This document shows, piece after piece, positions 12,642 to 23,754 of a DNA stretch of 64,000 nt (its first letter is position 1; each line of letters opens with the position of its first letter). The translations under genes and the position numbers were made by a program. Location: assembly GCF_012489685.1 (NCBI RefSeq), contig NC_080046.1, positions 3,660,501-3,724,500 of the forward strand, given 5' to 3'. Under the pieces are notes generated by a model. That model ran no database searches. It was given only the letters and a program-made list of their open reading frames with translations, and was not told where the DNA came from. The stretch is from Lotus japonicus. Its lineage: Eukaryota; Streptophyta; Magnoliopsida; Fabales; Fabaceae.

Positions 12642-13009
12642 ACTATTCTACCGGAACTATTCAAAACAGTGTTCAAAATTTTTCTTTAAATAGGCTTCCT
12701 CTCAACTCATTTGAGGCAGAGTTTGGATACACCTAGTTAGAGAAACACTGAGAGAAAAAGAGAGCTGCCTTGAGGTACTTCATTCAGGCCTGATTGTTGG
12801 AAGGCAAGAAGTGTTTGAATAGGTAAAGCATAATCTGCTTTGGTTGAGGAGATTGGGTTTGAGCAGTAGGCTCAGATTTTTGGACAGTGGGCCCAGACTG
12901 ATGGGCAGTGGGCCCGGATAAGATTAGAGAATCAGAGATTACAATACCTTTGCTTTTACCTGTACTCCTGCCTCTTCCCCGGGAGGAGGAAGAGCCTCTG
13001 GAGGCCGTA

Positions 13010-13448
13010 TTAGGATCTTCCCTGCAGATACTCACGAGTAAGAAAATCAGGAAGTGAATTTGCAGATCCTTTTATATATTCTATTTCAAAGTAAAAAACG
13101 CTTAAAATAGCTTGCCATCGGGCAAAGATATGTTTTGAAGCTAGGTTTTTGACATCTTTTTGCAAAATCTCTTTCGCCGATTTACAGTCCACACGGACCA
13201 AGAATTTTTGGTTTATCAAATCTGATTGGAATTTTGAAATAGATAAAACAATTGCTAAAACTTCCTTTTTAACAGTAGAGTAATTCTGCTGAGCAGGATT
13301 CCAATGCTTTGAAGTAAAAGCTATGATTTGCTCTTTGTCAGAGACTTTTTGTTTCAAAATACCGCCAAAGCCAATATCTGAAGCATCGGTTTCAACAATT
13401 TTGAAAGCTTGAGGATTGGGAAGATAAAGACATGGAAGATTCTATACC
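13010..13448 (-). pseudogene. Caulimovirid RNase H domain
   Basis: This is the RNase H of the pararetrovirus fragment, one frame away from the RT because of an indel near 13440. It contains the first catalytic Asp in ETDASD, then a TSKHWNPAQQNYSTVKKEVLAIV stretch typical of this family, and a C-terminal ANSLPDFLTRE segment. It stops at 13010. A separate overlapping frame (12784-13035) encodes a Ser/Arg/Gly-rich basic sequence of unknown meaning. Confidence 0.75.
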
Positions 13449-14952
13449 AAAGTTTAATCTGTTTAACCACATTGGTATGAACATCAGACCAAGGTGGGGG
13501 ATCCTTCTTGAGTCTATCATGAAGGGGTTTGATTATAGTGCTAAGTTGAGGACAAAAGTCAGCAACATAATTGTGACATCCCAAGAATCTCTGCAATTGG
13601 GTTTTATCTATGATTTGATCAGGAAATTTGTCAGTGAACTCAATAGCTCTGTTGATGGGGATGATAGTTCCTTGATGGATATTATGACCAAGGAATCTGA
13701 TATTGGTTTGGAATAGACTGACTTTTGATTTGGATACTGCCAGACCATTTCTCTTGATGATAGAAATGAATAAATTGAGATGCTTGAAATGTTGTTCTAT
13801 GGATTGGGAAAAGATCAATACATCATCAATATAAACAATTGTAAATTTTGAATAAGGATTAAAGATTTCATTCATGATCCTCTGGAATTCGGAAGGAGCA
13901 TTTTTTAAACCAAAAGGCATAACATTCCACTCATACTGTCCAAAAGGGACAGTAAAAGCGGTTTTATACCTATCTTTCTCCTGTAATTGAATTTGCCAGA
14001 ATCCAGATTTCATGTCAAATTTTGAAAATATCTTAGCATCATGCAATCTGGCTAAGAGATCCTTTTTGTTAGGAATTGGATATCCAATGCAACAAAGAGC
14101 TTGATTGAGAGGCTTGTAATTGATAACAAGCCTCGGAGTTCCTCGTTCTATTTCAGCCTGTTTATTGACATAAAAGGCCGCGCAGGACCAGGGACTCTTA
14201 CTTTTTCGAATCAAGTTTTTCTTCAGAAGATCATTGATTTCTTTTTGGCAGAATTGGAGAAGTTCTTCATTCATTTGGATAGGCCTTGCTTTAGTTGGGA
14301 TTTGTTTATCAGAAAAACCTTTTTCATAAGGAAGATCAACCATATGACGTTTCCTTTCCCAAAAAGCATTAGGTAAGTCAGAACATATGCTGGATTGAAT
14401 ATCTTTCAAAATATTTTCAATCCTTGATCTAACTAAAGATTGCTGTAATTGAACTTCAACATTTTTGTAAGATATCTCTTCTTTGAGGAAATTGATTTGC
14501 TTTTCCTTGTAAGATATGATATTCAGACTCTTAACAAAGGGAGGTTTGGAGAATTTAAATGTAATTGGCTGTCCAAGATACTGAACAGTGATGCCCTTCT
14601 CATCAGTGGTGTAAGGGAAGAGCTTTTTTATGAAAGGTGTCCCAATAATTACCTTACTGTTTAGATTTCTGACTAGCAGAAAGGAAGTTTCAATTTCAAG
14701 ATTATTGTTTTTAATAATTGCCGAAGGGATCTTATATTTGATTATTAGTTTAGAACCTTCTGCTGCACTGAGCTTCTCAGTTGTTTTTTCAAAATATCTG
14801 GTGGGAATGAGTCCCTCAGAAATACAACTGGAATCAGCACCAGTGTCAAAGAGAGCTGGAGTTTCTAAAATAAAATCACCTATAATGATCTTAATATTGA
14901 TATAAAACTTTTGAATGATGATCTTAATAATGATCTCAATCTGACAGGGGCT
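13354..14952 (-). pseudogene. Caulimovirid protease and reverse transcriptase
   Basis: The frame is open from about 14952. The aspartic protease motif DTGADSS lies near 14825. The RT follows. Counted from a TTG codon at 14409, a catalytic Asp is at about residue 132 (KFDMKSG) and YIDD at residues 193-196. The RT spans roughly residues 40-290 in that numbering. The segment GTPRLVINYKPLN and the overall layout are more like caulimovirids (badnavirus/petuvirus-like) than Ty3/gypsy elements. Genus is uncertain. The frame is lost near 13440, before the RNase H domain, so the polyprotein is broken. No ATG is needed or seen because this is an internal part of a polyprotein. Confidence 0.8.
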
Positions 14953-14975
14953 TTAACGTTTGATAAATTAACGTT

Positions 14976-15008
<33 letters not shown>
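14976..15008. repeat. TA microsatellite at the viral/arm junction
   Basis: A TA dinucleotide tract sits exactly between the pararetrovirus sequence and the start of the right arm. The 12642 side of the viral fragment has no such tract. Confidence 0.9.
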
Positions 15009-15011
<3 letters not shown>

Positions 15012-15656
15012 AATTTTTTAATTTGCACCATCATCATTAGCTTCGAGAAATCAACGAAATTAATTTTAATAATTTGACGACATTTAACTTGGAATCTTTA
15101 TTTAGACATGTCAAATATCAACACTTGGGATTCACCAAAATTCAATTTAAAGTTAATTTGATAACAATTTTGATTAATGACCATTATAAACATAATCGTT
15201 CTTATATGTTTGATATAGATAAATCATATTTAATTTTTTTCTAATTTACCGCTATAATTAAAATCTTCCTTTTATTTAGCTTTTTACAATTAACGGCTAA
15301 CTAAAAAAGTGTTCTCAATTTTAACTATTAATTAAAAAATAATTATTAACAATAATAATCACATATATAGGTTAGACAAAAATTAATATTATTTTCATAA
15401 ATTCAAATTAAAAAAAAATAAATTCCAATATAAAATATGAATTATTTAATGGAGAATTCATAATTTAATTTCTAAATTTAAAATTCAAACATATATTTAT
15501 CAATTAAATTAATAAGTATAAATATAATGCTAAAAATAGGCAACTGTTATAGTCAGGCAACCAAATACAATCAGATTTCGTCAAATATTTATAATTAACA
15601 TTTTTAACAAATTTCAAATTATTCCTTGGAAGATAAATACAACTGTATCATTATCA

Positions 15657-15700
<44 letters not shown>
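15657..15700. repeat. TA microsatellite, right inner arm
   Basis: This is the counterpart of 11963-11994, about 10 bases longer. It accounts for most of the shift in pairing sum between the inner blocks. Confidence 0.9.
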
Positions 15701-15705
<5 letters not shown>

Positions 15706-16899
15706 GTTTCTCTTGTATGACAACAACTACTTTACTTAGCCGACACGCTTGGTGCATGCATTTCTCTTTTTAGTTTTTTTTTTCTTTTTCATTTTCCCTT
15801 TTTCTTCATTCATTTCTCCATTTTTCGGTCTTTCTCATTACCGGATCAAGGTTTCCTCTCATTAATCTTAGGTTTGTATTCTAAGTTTATGATCCCCTTC
15901 AAACCTTCGAAGTTTTTATGCGATTCATCTACTCACTACAATATATTTTCAGTGTTGTGCACACTCGCATCTCACGGATTCTTCTTTTCAATGGATGCAT
16001 ATTGTATTCACTAAGGTGACTCTTTAATTAAACTTTTTTTGGTGGTGGAATGTAATCTCTAATGTATTTGTGTTTTCCTTTGTCTATATATATTATTTGA
16101 TCGATATCCTTAATTCATTTAATTGATTTATTAAAAAATTGAAAATAAAAACTCTTTTGTGATCAAATTTGATGCTTTCATATTCTTGCATCCTATTTAT
16201 CATGGGGTAAGATGATATATTATATTTGAGGATGCAAATTCAAGTGTTCCAAATTGGGTTGATCCATAGATGTTGTGTATAGGTCCTTAAAACATTGAAA
16301 TGCAAACAACGAGATTATCAAAAGCTACCGTTCGAGATGGACATTGTAGATGGGATAATCCAGTATCTGAAAGAGTCAGAAGCCTTAAACATGGAAAATC
16401 AGCGAAAAGGTTTATCATTTTTCTCTCAACTAGAAAATATTCTTTCTCTTGATCAGTAACCATTAGTTATTTTGTTTTCATTAAGTGACTAAGCTACTTA
16501 GACAAGGTTTTGAAATGTTGACTATACCTTACATGTAAAAAGAAAGGTTTTAGTAATTTATTAGCATGATTGAATTTTGATATTAATTTTAAAAATTTAA
16601 GGTAATATAAACTTATAATTTATTTTTTTTTCTTAAAATAAAATTTTCACTCTACCTTAAGTTAAAAAAATTAAGAAAAATTATCGCATTACCTATTTTT
16701 TGGAATTCCTATACCATGATTGATATCATAAATTAAAAAAAATTATATAATTTAAATAATTTATAATTTATATTAGTTTAATATTAAATATATTTTATTT
16801 GAGATAGAATATATGAAAATCTTCGGTAAATCACTTCCACTCGAATTCTCAAAACCACATTTCAAAAATTATATATTTCTTTTTAAATAATCTACTACT

Positions 16900-19800
16900 T
16901 CTTATTCTTCCACTACTGTAGCTAGAAGACCTCCAATTACACTTCGACACGTGTCCTTCTTTGACTTAACTCTGTTTTATATTTTTTTTTCCAACTCGCA
17001 CAAGCAAAAACGACGCTGTTTCCTTTCACACTGTTCATCACCGTCTCTGAGTCTCTCATCAACCCTAGGTCTCTAATCGCGTGTTCTCTCCCTCTCTACC
17101 TACTGATTTTGAGTTTTCGACGGTACCCATCACATCCCGCCAGACTCTTCGCTAGATACAGTTCATCCGCGTACGACCAACTGTTCACTGATATGCTAGG
17201 TTTCCTCTTTCCCGTGGTTTTCTTCTCACAAACGGTGTTGTACAACTTTCAATCAAGAAAGGGTTATTAGGTAAGGATGCAGGAGGATAAGCGAAAATCG
17301 TGGAAGGAGAAGGAGGAAGCGTGCTCTGTGCGGTTGAGTATGAGAAGGAGAAGCGAAGATCGTGGAACAACAGGTTCGTCTCCTCTATTCATTTCCTCAC
17401 ATCTGGATTAAAATACCATAGTTAATTGATCGTACGAATAGTTACCTAAACCATATGCAAATGATGTGCTACTGGTAATAGGGTAATGGGTTTCTCCTTT
17501 TTGTACTCAAGGTCCTCTATAAATACTGGCATCGTTTACCCCTTTATCTCCGCAGCTTATGATGTCCTGTGAATCCCCTCTAAAATTTACTGATTGAAAC
17601 AACTGGAAAAATGGATGTGTAGCTATTTTATTTATCTCTTCTATAGTGTCTTCATTGAGTTTTGTTTTGCATTTTCTTTAATGCTTCAACTGCAAATTTC
17701 ATTTATGGTCAAGATTACAAGTTAGAGTCATGTGATATTGTGATCTTTAATTAACTTATAATATTTTCTGCCTTTTCCATTTTTTTGTAGGGTACTCTTG
17801 CATATGAGGCAGAAATTGGTTTTGAAAGGCTTGCAGAAACGTCTGGTCATGTGTGTGGTTAGTGCATACTTCATTTCTTATTTAAAAACTTCTTTTAATG
17901 CCTTTGGTATATTCATTCATTCATTAGCTTTTTCTAGATATGTATTATGTAACTCCTTCAAAATATGGTGTATCTATGTGCATTGGTTGATTACTTTCAT
18001 TAAGTATTGTTAATTTGTTGACTATTTTTTCTTTCTTAGTTTCTCTGTTGTTTTTTGTAATCTTGGTGTGTTGTTAATCTGAGGTATTGACATTTTTTAC
18101 TGGTGAGGTTTAAATTTTATCCCTTTTCAAGCTCAGTCACCAACTCTCTTCCTCTTGGTGGTTAGCTTTTTTTCCCTTCCTTCCTTTCTTCTAATTAACT
18201 GCTTTGCTTTCTGATTCTCCTTCCTTCCTTTCCCCAGGTTGTTACTGATTTTCTTACTGATTTTCCCCAGCTCAGTCACCAACGCCATTATTGTTACTGA
18301 TTTTCTTTGATTTCTTTTACTTTTTATTCATCTTTATCTGTGTCCCTTTGATCTGGACAGAATCTAATGAAATAATTAAATACATATGTTGCTTTGGTTT
18401 TGTTTCCTAAAGAATTATCTTATAATTATGTGTGGTGTTCCAAATCTTTAGACTTGATGAATTGTTCTTATCTAATAACATTTCATATGATTTTACTGAT
18501 CTGTTTGATTTCTCCTATTCTCTTATTTCTCATGTATCTGCACACATGAAGCTAATAATTATCTTCATATAGGCAAACCTGAAACAAGAACTGAAGATGC
18601 CAAGGTTGCTAACACAGCAAACCTACTGCTGCTGCTGGAAAAGAGGGAAAAGCTTTGAGCTTTTCTAGGTTGGATGTGTTTGCTGCTGAACCATTTGAGA
18701 ACTTACCACTCCCCTTGCTGCAGAGAGAACAAGAAGGAAAGACCCTCTAAACAGCTTCAATAAGTAGTTAAGTGGATGGAATATCAATGACCACCATTAT
18801 TGGGCTGTAAGCTCATCTAACCATTGTTACTCTCTCTTCAGTAATAGTACATTCTATGTTTTTTTTTTGCTTCCCACTGTATTTTGTTCATTGTTGTTGG
18901 TAATAGTTTTATTTTATGGAACTACCATAACCTACTTTGGAATTATCAGAAAAATGAGCAAGGAAGAATATACTTTGAATGCATCTGAAATTAGAAAGGC
19001 TGTCTATTATATTATTAACTTAATACTTTGAATGGAGCTTGCCCATAGTTCTTCTGAGAAAAAAAAAAGATGGTTGTTTTGTTACTTTTATTATAAATGC
19101 ATAATCAGTGGGAATGATTCTTAGAAGATCATCCATGCTGGAAAGTTTTAAATCACATTTAGACACTGCTATAATCTCTCTTTCTTGCTTTACTATCTCA
19201 ATAATGGAAGTTTTTTTTAAAAAAAAAATTAGTGCATTGGTTCAACTATTTTTAAGTACTATATTGTTAGATAACATCTTTGCTATACTCAATATGCTTC
19301 TACTGTCATGGGTTTTACAATTTCTTCATTTTATGTTTCTATTTAGATTGTGTATTGGCTTAGCTTATAGAAGCATAAGCATTTGGAAGAGAAGCATAAG
19401 TATTGGGTATTATGGATTATGATGTTCAAAGTTTGGTTTCCATCCAAATATGCAAGAACAATAGCTCTATATTATTAACTTAAGTATTGGGTATTATGGA
19501 TTATGATTTTTGGTAGATATTATTGGATTGATTACAGAGTACAAGATATTTGGTGGTTGTTAAGGGATTGAAGCCTTACGACATGAAGTTATATTTTCAA
19601 TTAGGCTCCTGAAAACTTTGATTTCTAATCTAACAAGTTTTCTGGCTCTTCACAGGTGGGGAGATCTTTTTTTATGTTTTAATGGCGGTTGAGGCATAGA
19701 GGCATAGTCAGTGTCTATAACCAAGTCGCGTGTGGCTTGCCTGACTAGGTTATGAGGGAATGTGCATGTCAGGTGAAACTTGTGGAATAGGATTGAGCTT

Positions 19801-20430
19801 TCTATGTGAGGAGTGGTAAGTCATTATGAGAGCTTTAGATCTTATATATTTTTCAGTGTCTACATAATTGTACTTCACTGATATTTGTTTTCTTATGTCT
19901 GCAAAGCTAAAGGGGTTTGTCCCACAAGCTTGGCTGTGCTACGAGATGCAGTTCCAAAAATCTTCTTCAGGTGTGTTTCTCCCTTCATTTTAGCTTCCTT
20001 CATTTGATTCTGCATTTTTCCTTTCTTTATCCATTCATGAATTTCTAACTATTTTTCTTTCTTTCTTCTTCAATGATTTTTGCTTCTCTCATATTCCCAG
20101 CTGAAGGTCATTGAGGTGCGTTTTCCCTTTCTATATTTGTTTCTCCCCTTCTCCATCTTTTCGTGCATTTCTCCCTTTCTCCATCTATTCTAAAATGTTA
20201 CTTTTGTTATTTTTATGAGATAAAGGATTGTCTAGACTTGATTACATGTTGTGAAAATTATGATGAAGTCTTTTTTTTAATCTTAATGAAAGAATGAAAA
20301 TTATGAGAAGGGGACACAGGGGTCAAAGTCTAATTTTGATAAACACCCTCAACCACTAACACTTCTTTTTTCTTTCCATTGGCTGAATTTTTTTATCTGT
20401 TTTCATTTCAAATTCATTGAGGCTATGAAA
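16900..20430 (+). other. Helitron interior before the lipoxygenase exons
   Basis: This is T-rich, intron-like sequence with short exon-like islands. Candidate islands are at about 17270-17400 (Lys/Glu/Arg-rich frame), 17790-17860 and 18575-18760. In the last, one frame reads LSFSRLDVFAAEPFENLPL. I cannot assign these to a gene. They may be further captured pieces, possibly from a second donor gene. Confidence 0.4.
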
Positions 20431-20437
20431 TCAGTTA

Positions 20438-21252
20438 TTTGATAGCTTTGGTGACATGTATGACTTATATGAAGGGGGAATTAAGCTGCCTACATATATA
20501 CTGAATAAAATTAATCCTTTACCAGTGTTAAAGGAAGTCTTCAGAACTGATGGTGAACAATTCCTCAAGTTTCCACCTGCTAAAGTGATTCAAGGTTCTC
20601 TACCTTTGTCAAAACAGCCACTTCCTCAAAACTGACACTTACAAGCAAAAATGTAATAACTTTTTTACATTTAGCAGCTTGAAAGAATGGATATTTTGAC
20701 AATGGTTATTTCTTTTTATATGTTGAACAGTGACTAAGTCAGATTGGAATACTGATGAAGAATTTGCAAGAGAGATCATTGCTGGTGTAAATCCTGGTTT
20801 AGATCACATCCTTCAAGTAAGCTCAACATTTCATTGTATACTACATTAGTTTCAATTTGGTATCAGCAACATTGATCCACTTAATGTCCTAATGGTGAAC
20901 AATTGGTTAAATTCCTCATAATTTTTTAAAATTAATTCCAGGAGTTTCCTCCAAAAAGTAAGCTAGACAGTGAAGTCTATGTGGATCGTACAAGAACAAT
21001 AACCAAAGAACAAATAGAGCTTAACTTAGATGGGCTCACTGCAGATCAGGTAAAGATAAATTTTTGTTTCCCATGATAAAAAATTACGTTTTTTATGGTA
21101 AACTATGTTATTGTTTTGTTGCCATAGTCGCTCAAGTAATGTCGATATTATTCTAACCAAGTTAAATTTTGTTGGACAGACTATCCAGAACAAGAAATTG
21201 TTCCTGCTAGATCACCATTTCAGTTGTTCGGAAGATAGGACCTTTACTAAAG
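20438..21252 (+). pseudogene. Captured lipoxygenase exons inside the Helitron
   Basis: Four consecutive exons of a plant linoleate lipoxygenase lie at 20438-20594, 20731-20816, 20942-21049 and 21180-21252. They have GT-AG junctions and a consistent reading frame. Diagnostic stretches are [63 protein letters not shown] and LFLLDHH. They correspond to the middle of the enzyme, at the start of the catalytic domain. The iron-binding His and C-terminal Ile regions are absent, so there is no enzyme activity. The fragment is in the same orientation as the Helitron. Confidence 0.88.
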
Positions 21253-22843
21253 GTGAGGTGGTTCTGTTGCTTCATTTGTTCTAGGATGTTTTTCATGTGA
21301 CTGGTTTCACTTTAAATCAAAGAAAGGAAATACATTTGAAGTGAATTTTTCCCCTGCAAAATGGTCATTCTCCCCCCCCCCTCCCCCTCCCCCTCCCCTT
21401 CCCCCGCAAAATGCTTATTCTTTTCATGACACAAACCAAGAAAGCTGCTAATTCATTCCTTTTTGTCTCTTTTATATTATTATTGTTTTGTGTTTGGATT
21501 GAACTTTGTACCATAGAATAGTCCTTTGGCTTTTGTGTGATAGATATTAGTGCTCTATATACGATATATGCAGAAATATACATTTTTTTATCACTTATGC
21601 TTGGGACGGAACCCACATTTATATAGTGAAATTATGGTACTTTGATCGGGTAATGATGATCCACTTTGTATGTGAGATATTTTAAAGCAGTATATGAAAA
21701 CATTTTTTGTTGGTTAGCATGTTCAATTGAGTTTTTTTCACAGTTTGGTTTAGCTACCATAGTGAGATGAATGTAGGTTTGGAGTTAAGAATGACAAGTG
21801 CAGTACTTGCTACAAAATTAAAAAAAAAAAGTGAGAATGTGGGCAAAGCTGCACATATTTGCCTTTGTGCACATTTACCTCAATACAAGTTAGTCTTTTA
21901 TCTTTACTTTGCTTTACTGCAGGTCCTCTCTTAGAATCTTGAACCTTTGTATTGAGTCAGTCTTGAAGAACTATAGAAGTAGCTTATAAAGTGGTGGTTC
22001 TCTCCTAAAGTTGGTTTGCTATGGACTTTGGAACCTTTCTATTGAAGTGAGTCTTGAAGATCTATTGATCCAGCTAACATATTGGTGTATTCATTCATTC
22101 TTTAACTATTTAGTCATTTCCTAATTGCTAAATTTCATGTTTAACATATTGTGATACAGTTTTAAAATGAAATATAAGGCGATTTTTTATTGCTTTACTG
22201 TGTCTCCTGAAGTTGATTGCTTTAGTAATCAACTTTGCTTATTTTATAAGTATTCAGGCGCAAGTACTTTTAAAGTTGGTCTCTTTATTCTCAAGAACTA
22301 TTGATAATACAATTTGGTTTTAGAGTAGTGTAATCTAATTTATTTGTCATCTGCTACCTTGTGTTCATTTAAATTTTTACCATGTGGTGTTCATTTGGTT
22401 ATTCCATTCACTTAAATGGTTTACACACGTTTCAGTCCGTATTGTTAGTGTTGTATTAGTTTTGGCAGGATATTGGAAACAGTTGGTCTGATTATTGAGC
22501 TGTGGGTTTGCTTAATATACCAAATTGTGTTTTGGTTTTTTCTAGCTAGATAATCAATTTAATTTCTAATTGTGTATTGAAAATGTGTTATTAGAATCAA
22601 ACATTTTACCTTAACTGTATTTTTTTCATAATCCCATAAAAAAGTATAAAAAATGGTAAATGTATTTGCAATAGAAAAGAAAAATGTTTTTTTTTTAATT
22701 TAAGCTATAATATATTTATAGTTCTTTCAAATGCATCTGCAAAATAATTTTTTTATCTGTTTATTTTATTAGAGCTAAAGATGAGAAAATATGTTATATA
22801 AGAGATATTTCTGTACATGTTGAGAGAGGTTGATTGTCAACAC

Positions 22844-22880
<37 letters not shown>

Positions 22881-23327
22881 TTAGAAAAATAATAAGAGAT
22901 ATTCCTATTTGTTTAGTGAATTTAGAAAAATCTCAAATACGTGGATAATAAATTGTTCCCTAAATTTATGGTTCAAAATTGTGAACAAGTTCCTTGAAGA
23001 CAAAGACCATGTGGCCAAACTGCGAAGCGTTGGTTAATCTATTTGTGTAAAAATATTTTCTTTTAGTTTCAAATATCTCTCACAGTCTAATATGTTATTA
23101 CATTTCAGCCAACTTTTCATCTTTTACAATAAAGATTGTGCCAAAGTGCAAGTCGACAGGGGTCAAATACAATTAACATTCGAAACTCATCTAATTTATA
23201 TATATAAGAAAGATAAAACATACTGTTCAAAAAAAAAAAGATAATAACAACTTATAAGTGATTAACAGTGGAATTCTAATTCAAATACTCAATAATTGTG
23301 ACTAATAGTGGAGTTCATAAAAAATTA
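21253..23327. other. Helitron 3' interior, no gene seen
   Basis: This is AT-rich DNA with a TA microsatellite at about 22848-22876. No frame with recognisable protein is present. Confidence 0.6.
21368..21412. repeat. C-rich low-complexity tract
   Basis: A CCCCT-type tract of about 45 bases inside the Helitron, downstream of the lipoxygenase fragment. Confidence 0.9.
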
Positions 23328-23344
23328 TCCGTGCATCGCACGGA
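23328..23344 (+). other. Helitron 3' terminal hairpin
   Basis: A perfect 7-bp stem (TCCGTGC/GCACGGA) with an ATC loop lies 19 bases upstream of the CTAG terminus. This is the expected Helitron 3' end signal. A related hairpin occurs at 57353-57369 on the other strand. Confidence 0.9.
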
Positions 23345-23754
23345 CAAACGGGGATAATACTAGTATATTCATATTCAGCTTTCAAAAAATCATATCATGC
23401 TATATATTCATAGTGAAGGTTTTATTCTTTATTTAATTCGTCCATATTTTTTTTCATTGTGTTACCCCCCTTTTTCCGGTTTTATCTTTACTTTAAAACT
23501 TCTTATCTATTGTAGCTATTACAAACGTAGGCACTCACTCACACATATATCAAAAATATTTAGTGGTGTCTACACCTGAACTTGAAAGAGGAGAAATATT
23601 CTAAAGGGTGGTGATATATGTCATATATGATCAGATTTGATATAAAGAGATGAAAAGAAGAAGAAAATGAGATCACTGTAGGGTATATGGAGAGTTTAAA
23701 ATCTGAATTACATAAATACATAGACACATAAGAAAATTTATACATTCTTCTAGG

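Larger units (their letters stand above)
12642..15008 (-). mobile_element. Endogenous pararetrovirus fragment (Caulimoviridae-like) in the repeat loop
   Basis: The loop of the inverted repeat is filled by a fragment related to plant pararetroviruses. In minus-strand order it carries an aspartic protease, reverse transcriptase and RNase H, followed by a short basic tail region. At the 14976-15008 side it ends in a TA dinucleotide tract directly against the repeat arm. Frameshifts separate the domains, and movement- and coat-protein regions are absent from the window. It is an old, incomplete integrated copy. Confidence 0.8.
16891..23363 (+). mobile_element. Nonautonomous Helitron with captured gene fragments
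   Basis: The element begins TCTACTAC and ends in CTAG. It sits exactly between A (16890) and T (23364) of the host, as Helitrons do, with no target duplication. The matching empty site is in the left arm at 10772/10773. A hairpin with a 7-bp stem (TCCGTGC/GCACGGA) and 3-base loop lies at 23328-23344, 19 bases before the end. No Rep/helicase is seen, so movement would need enzymes in trans. It carries captured lipoxygenase exons and other exon-like pieces. An ACACGTGT (G-box-like) motif lies near 16950. Confidence 0.92.

Noticed and set aside
13010..14952. Ty3/gypsy retrotransposon pol
   Set aside because: No integrase follows RNase H, no LTR or primer-binding site is seen, and the RT and RNase H wording is closer to caulimovirids.
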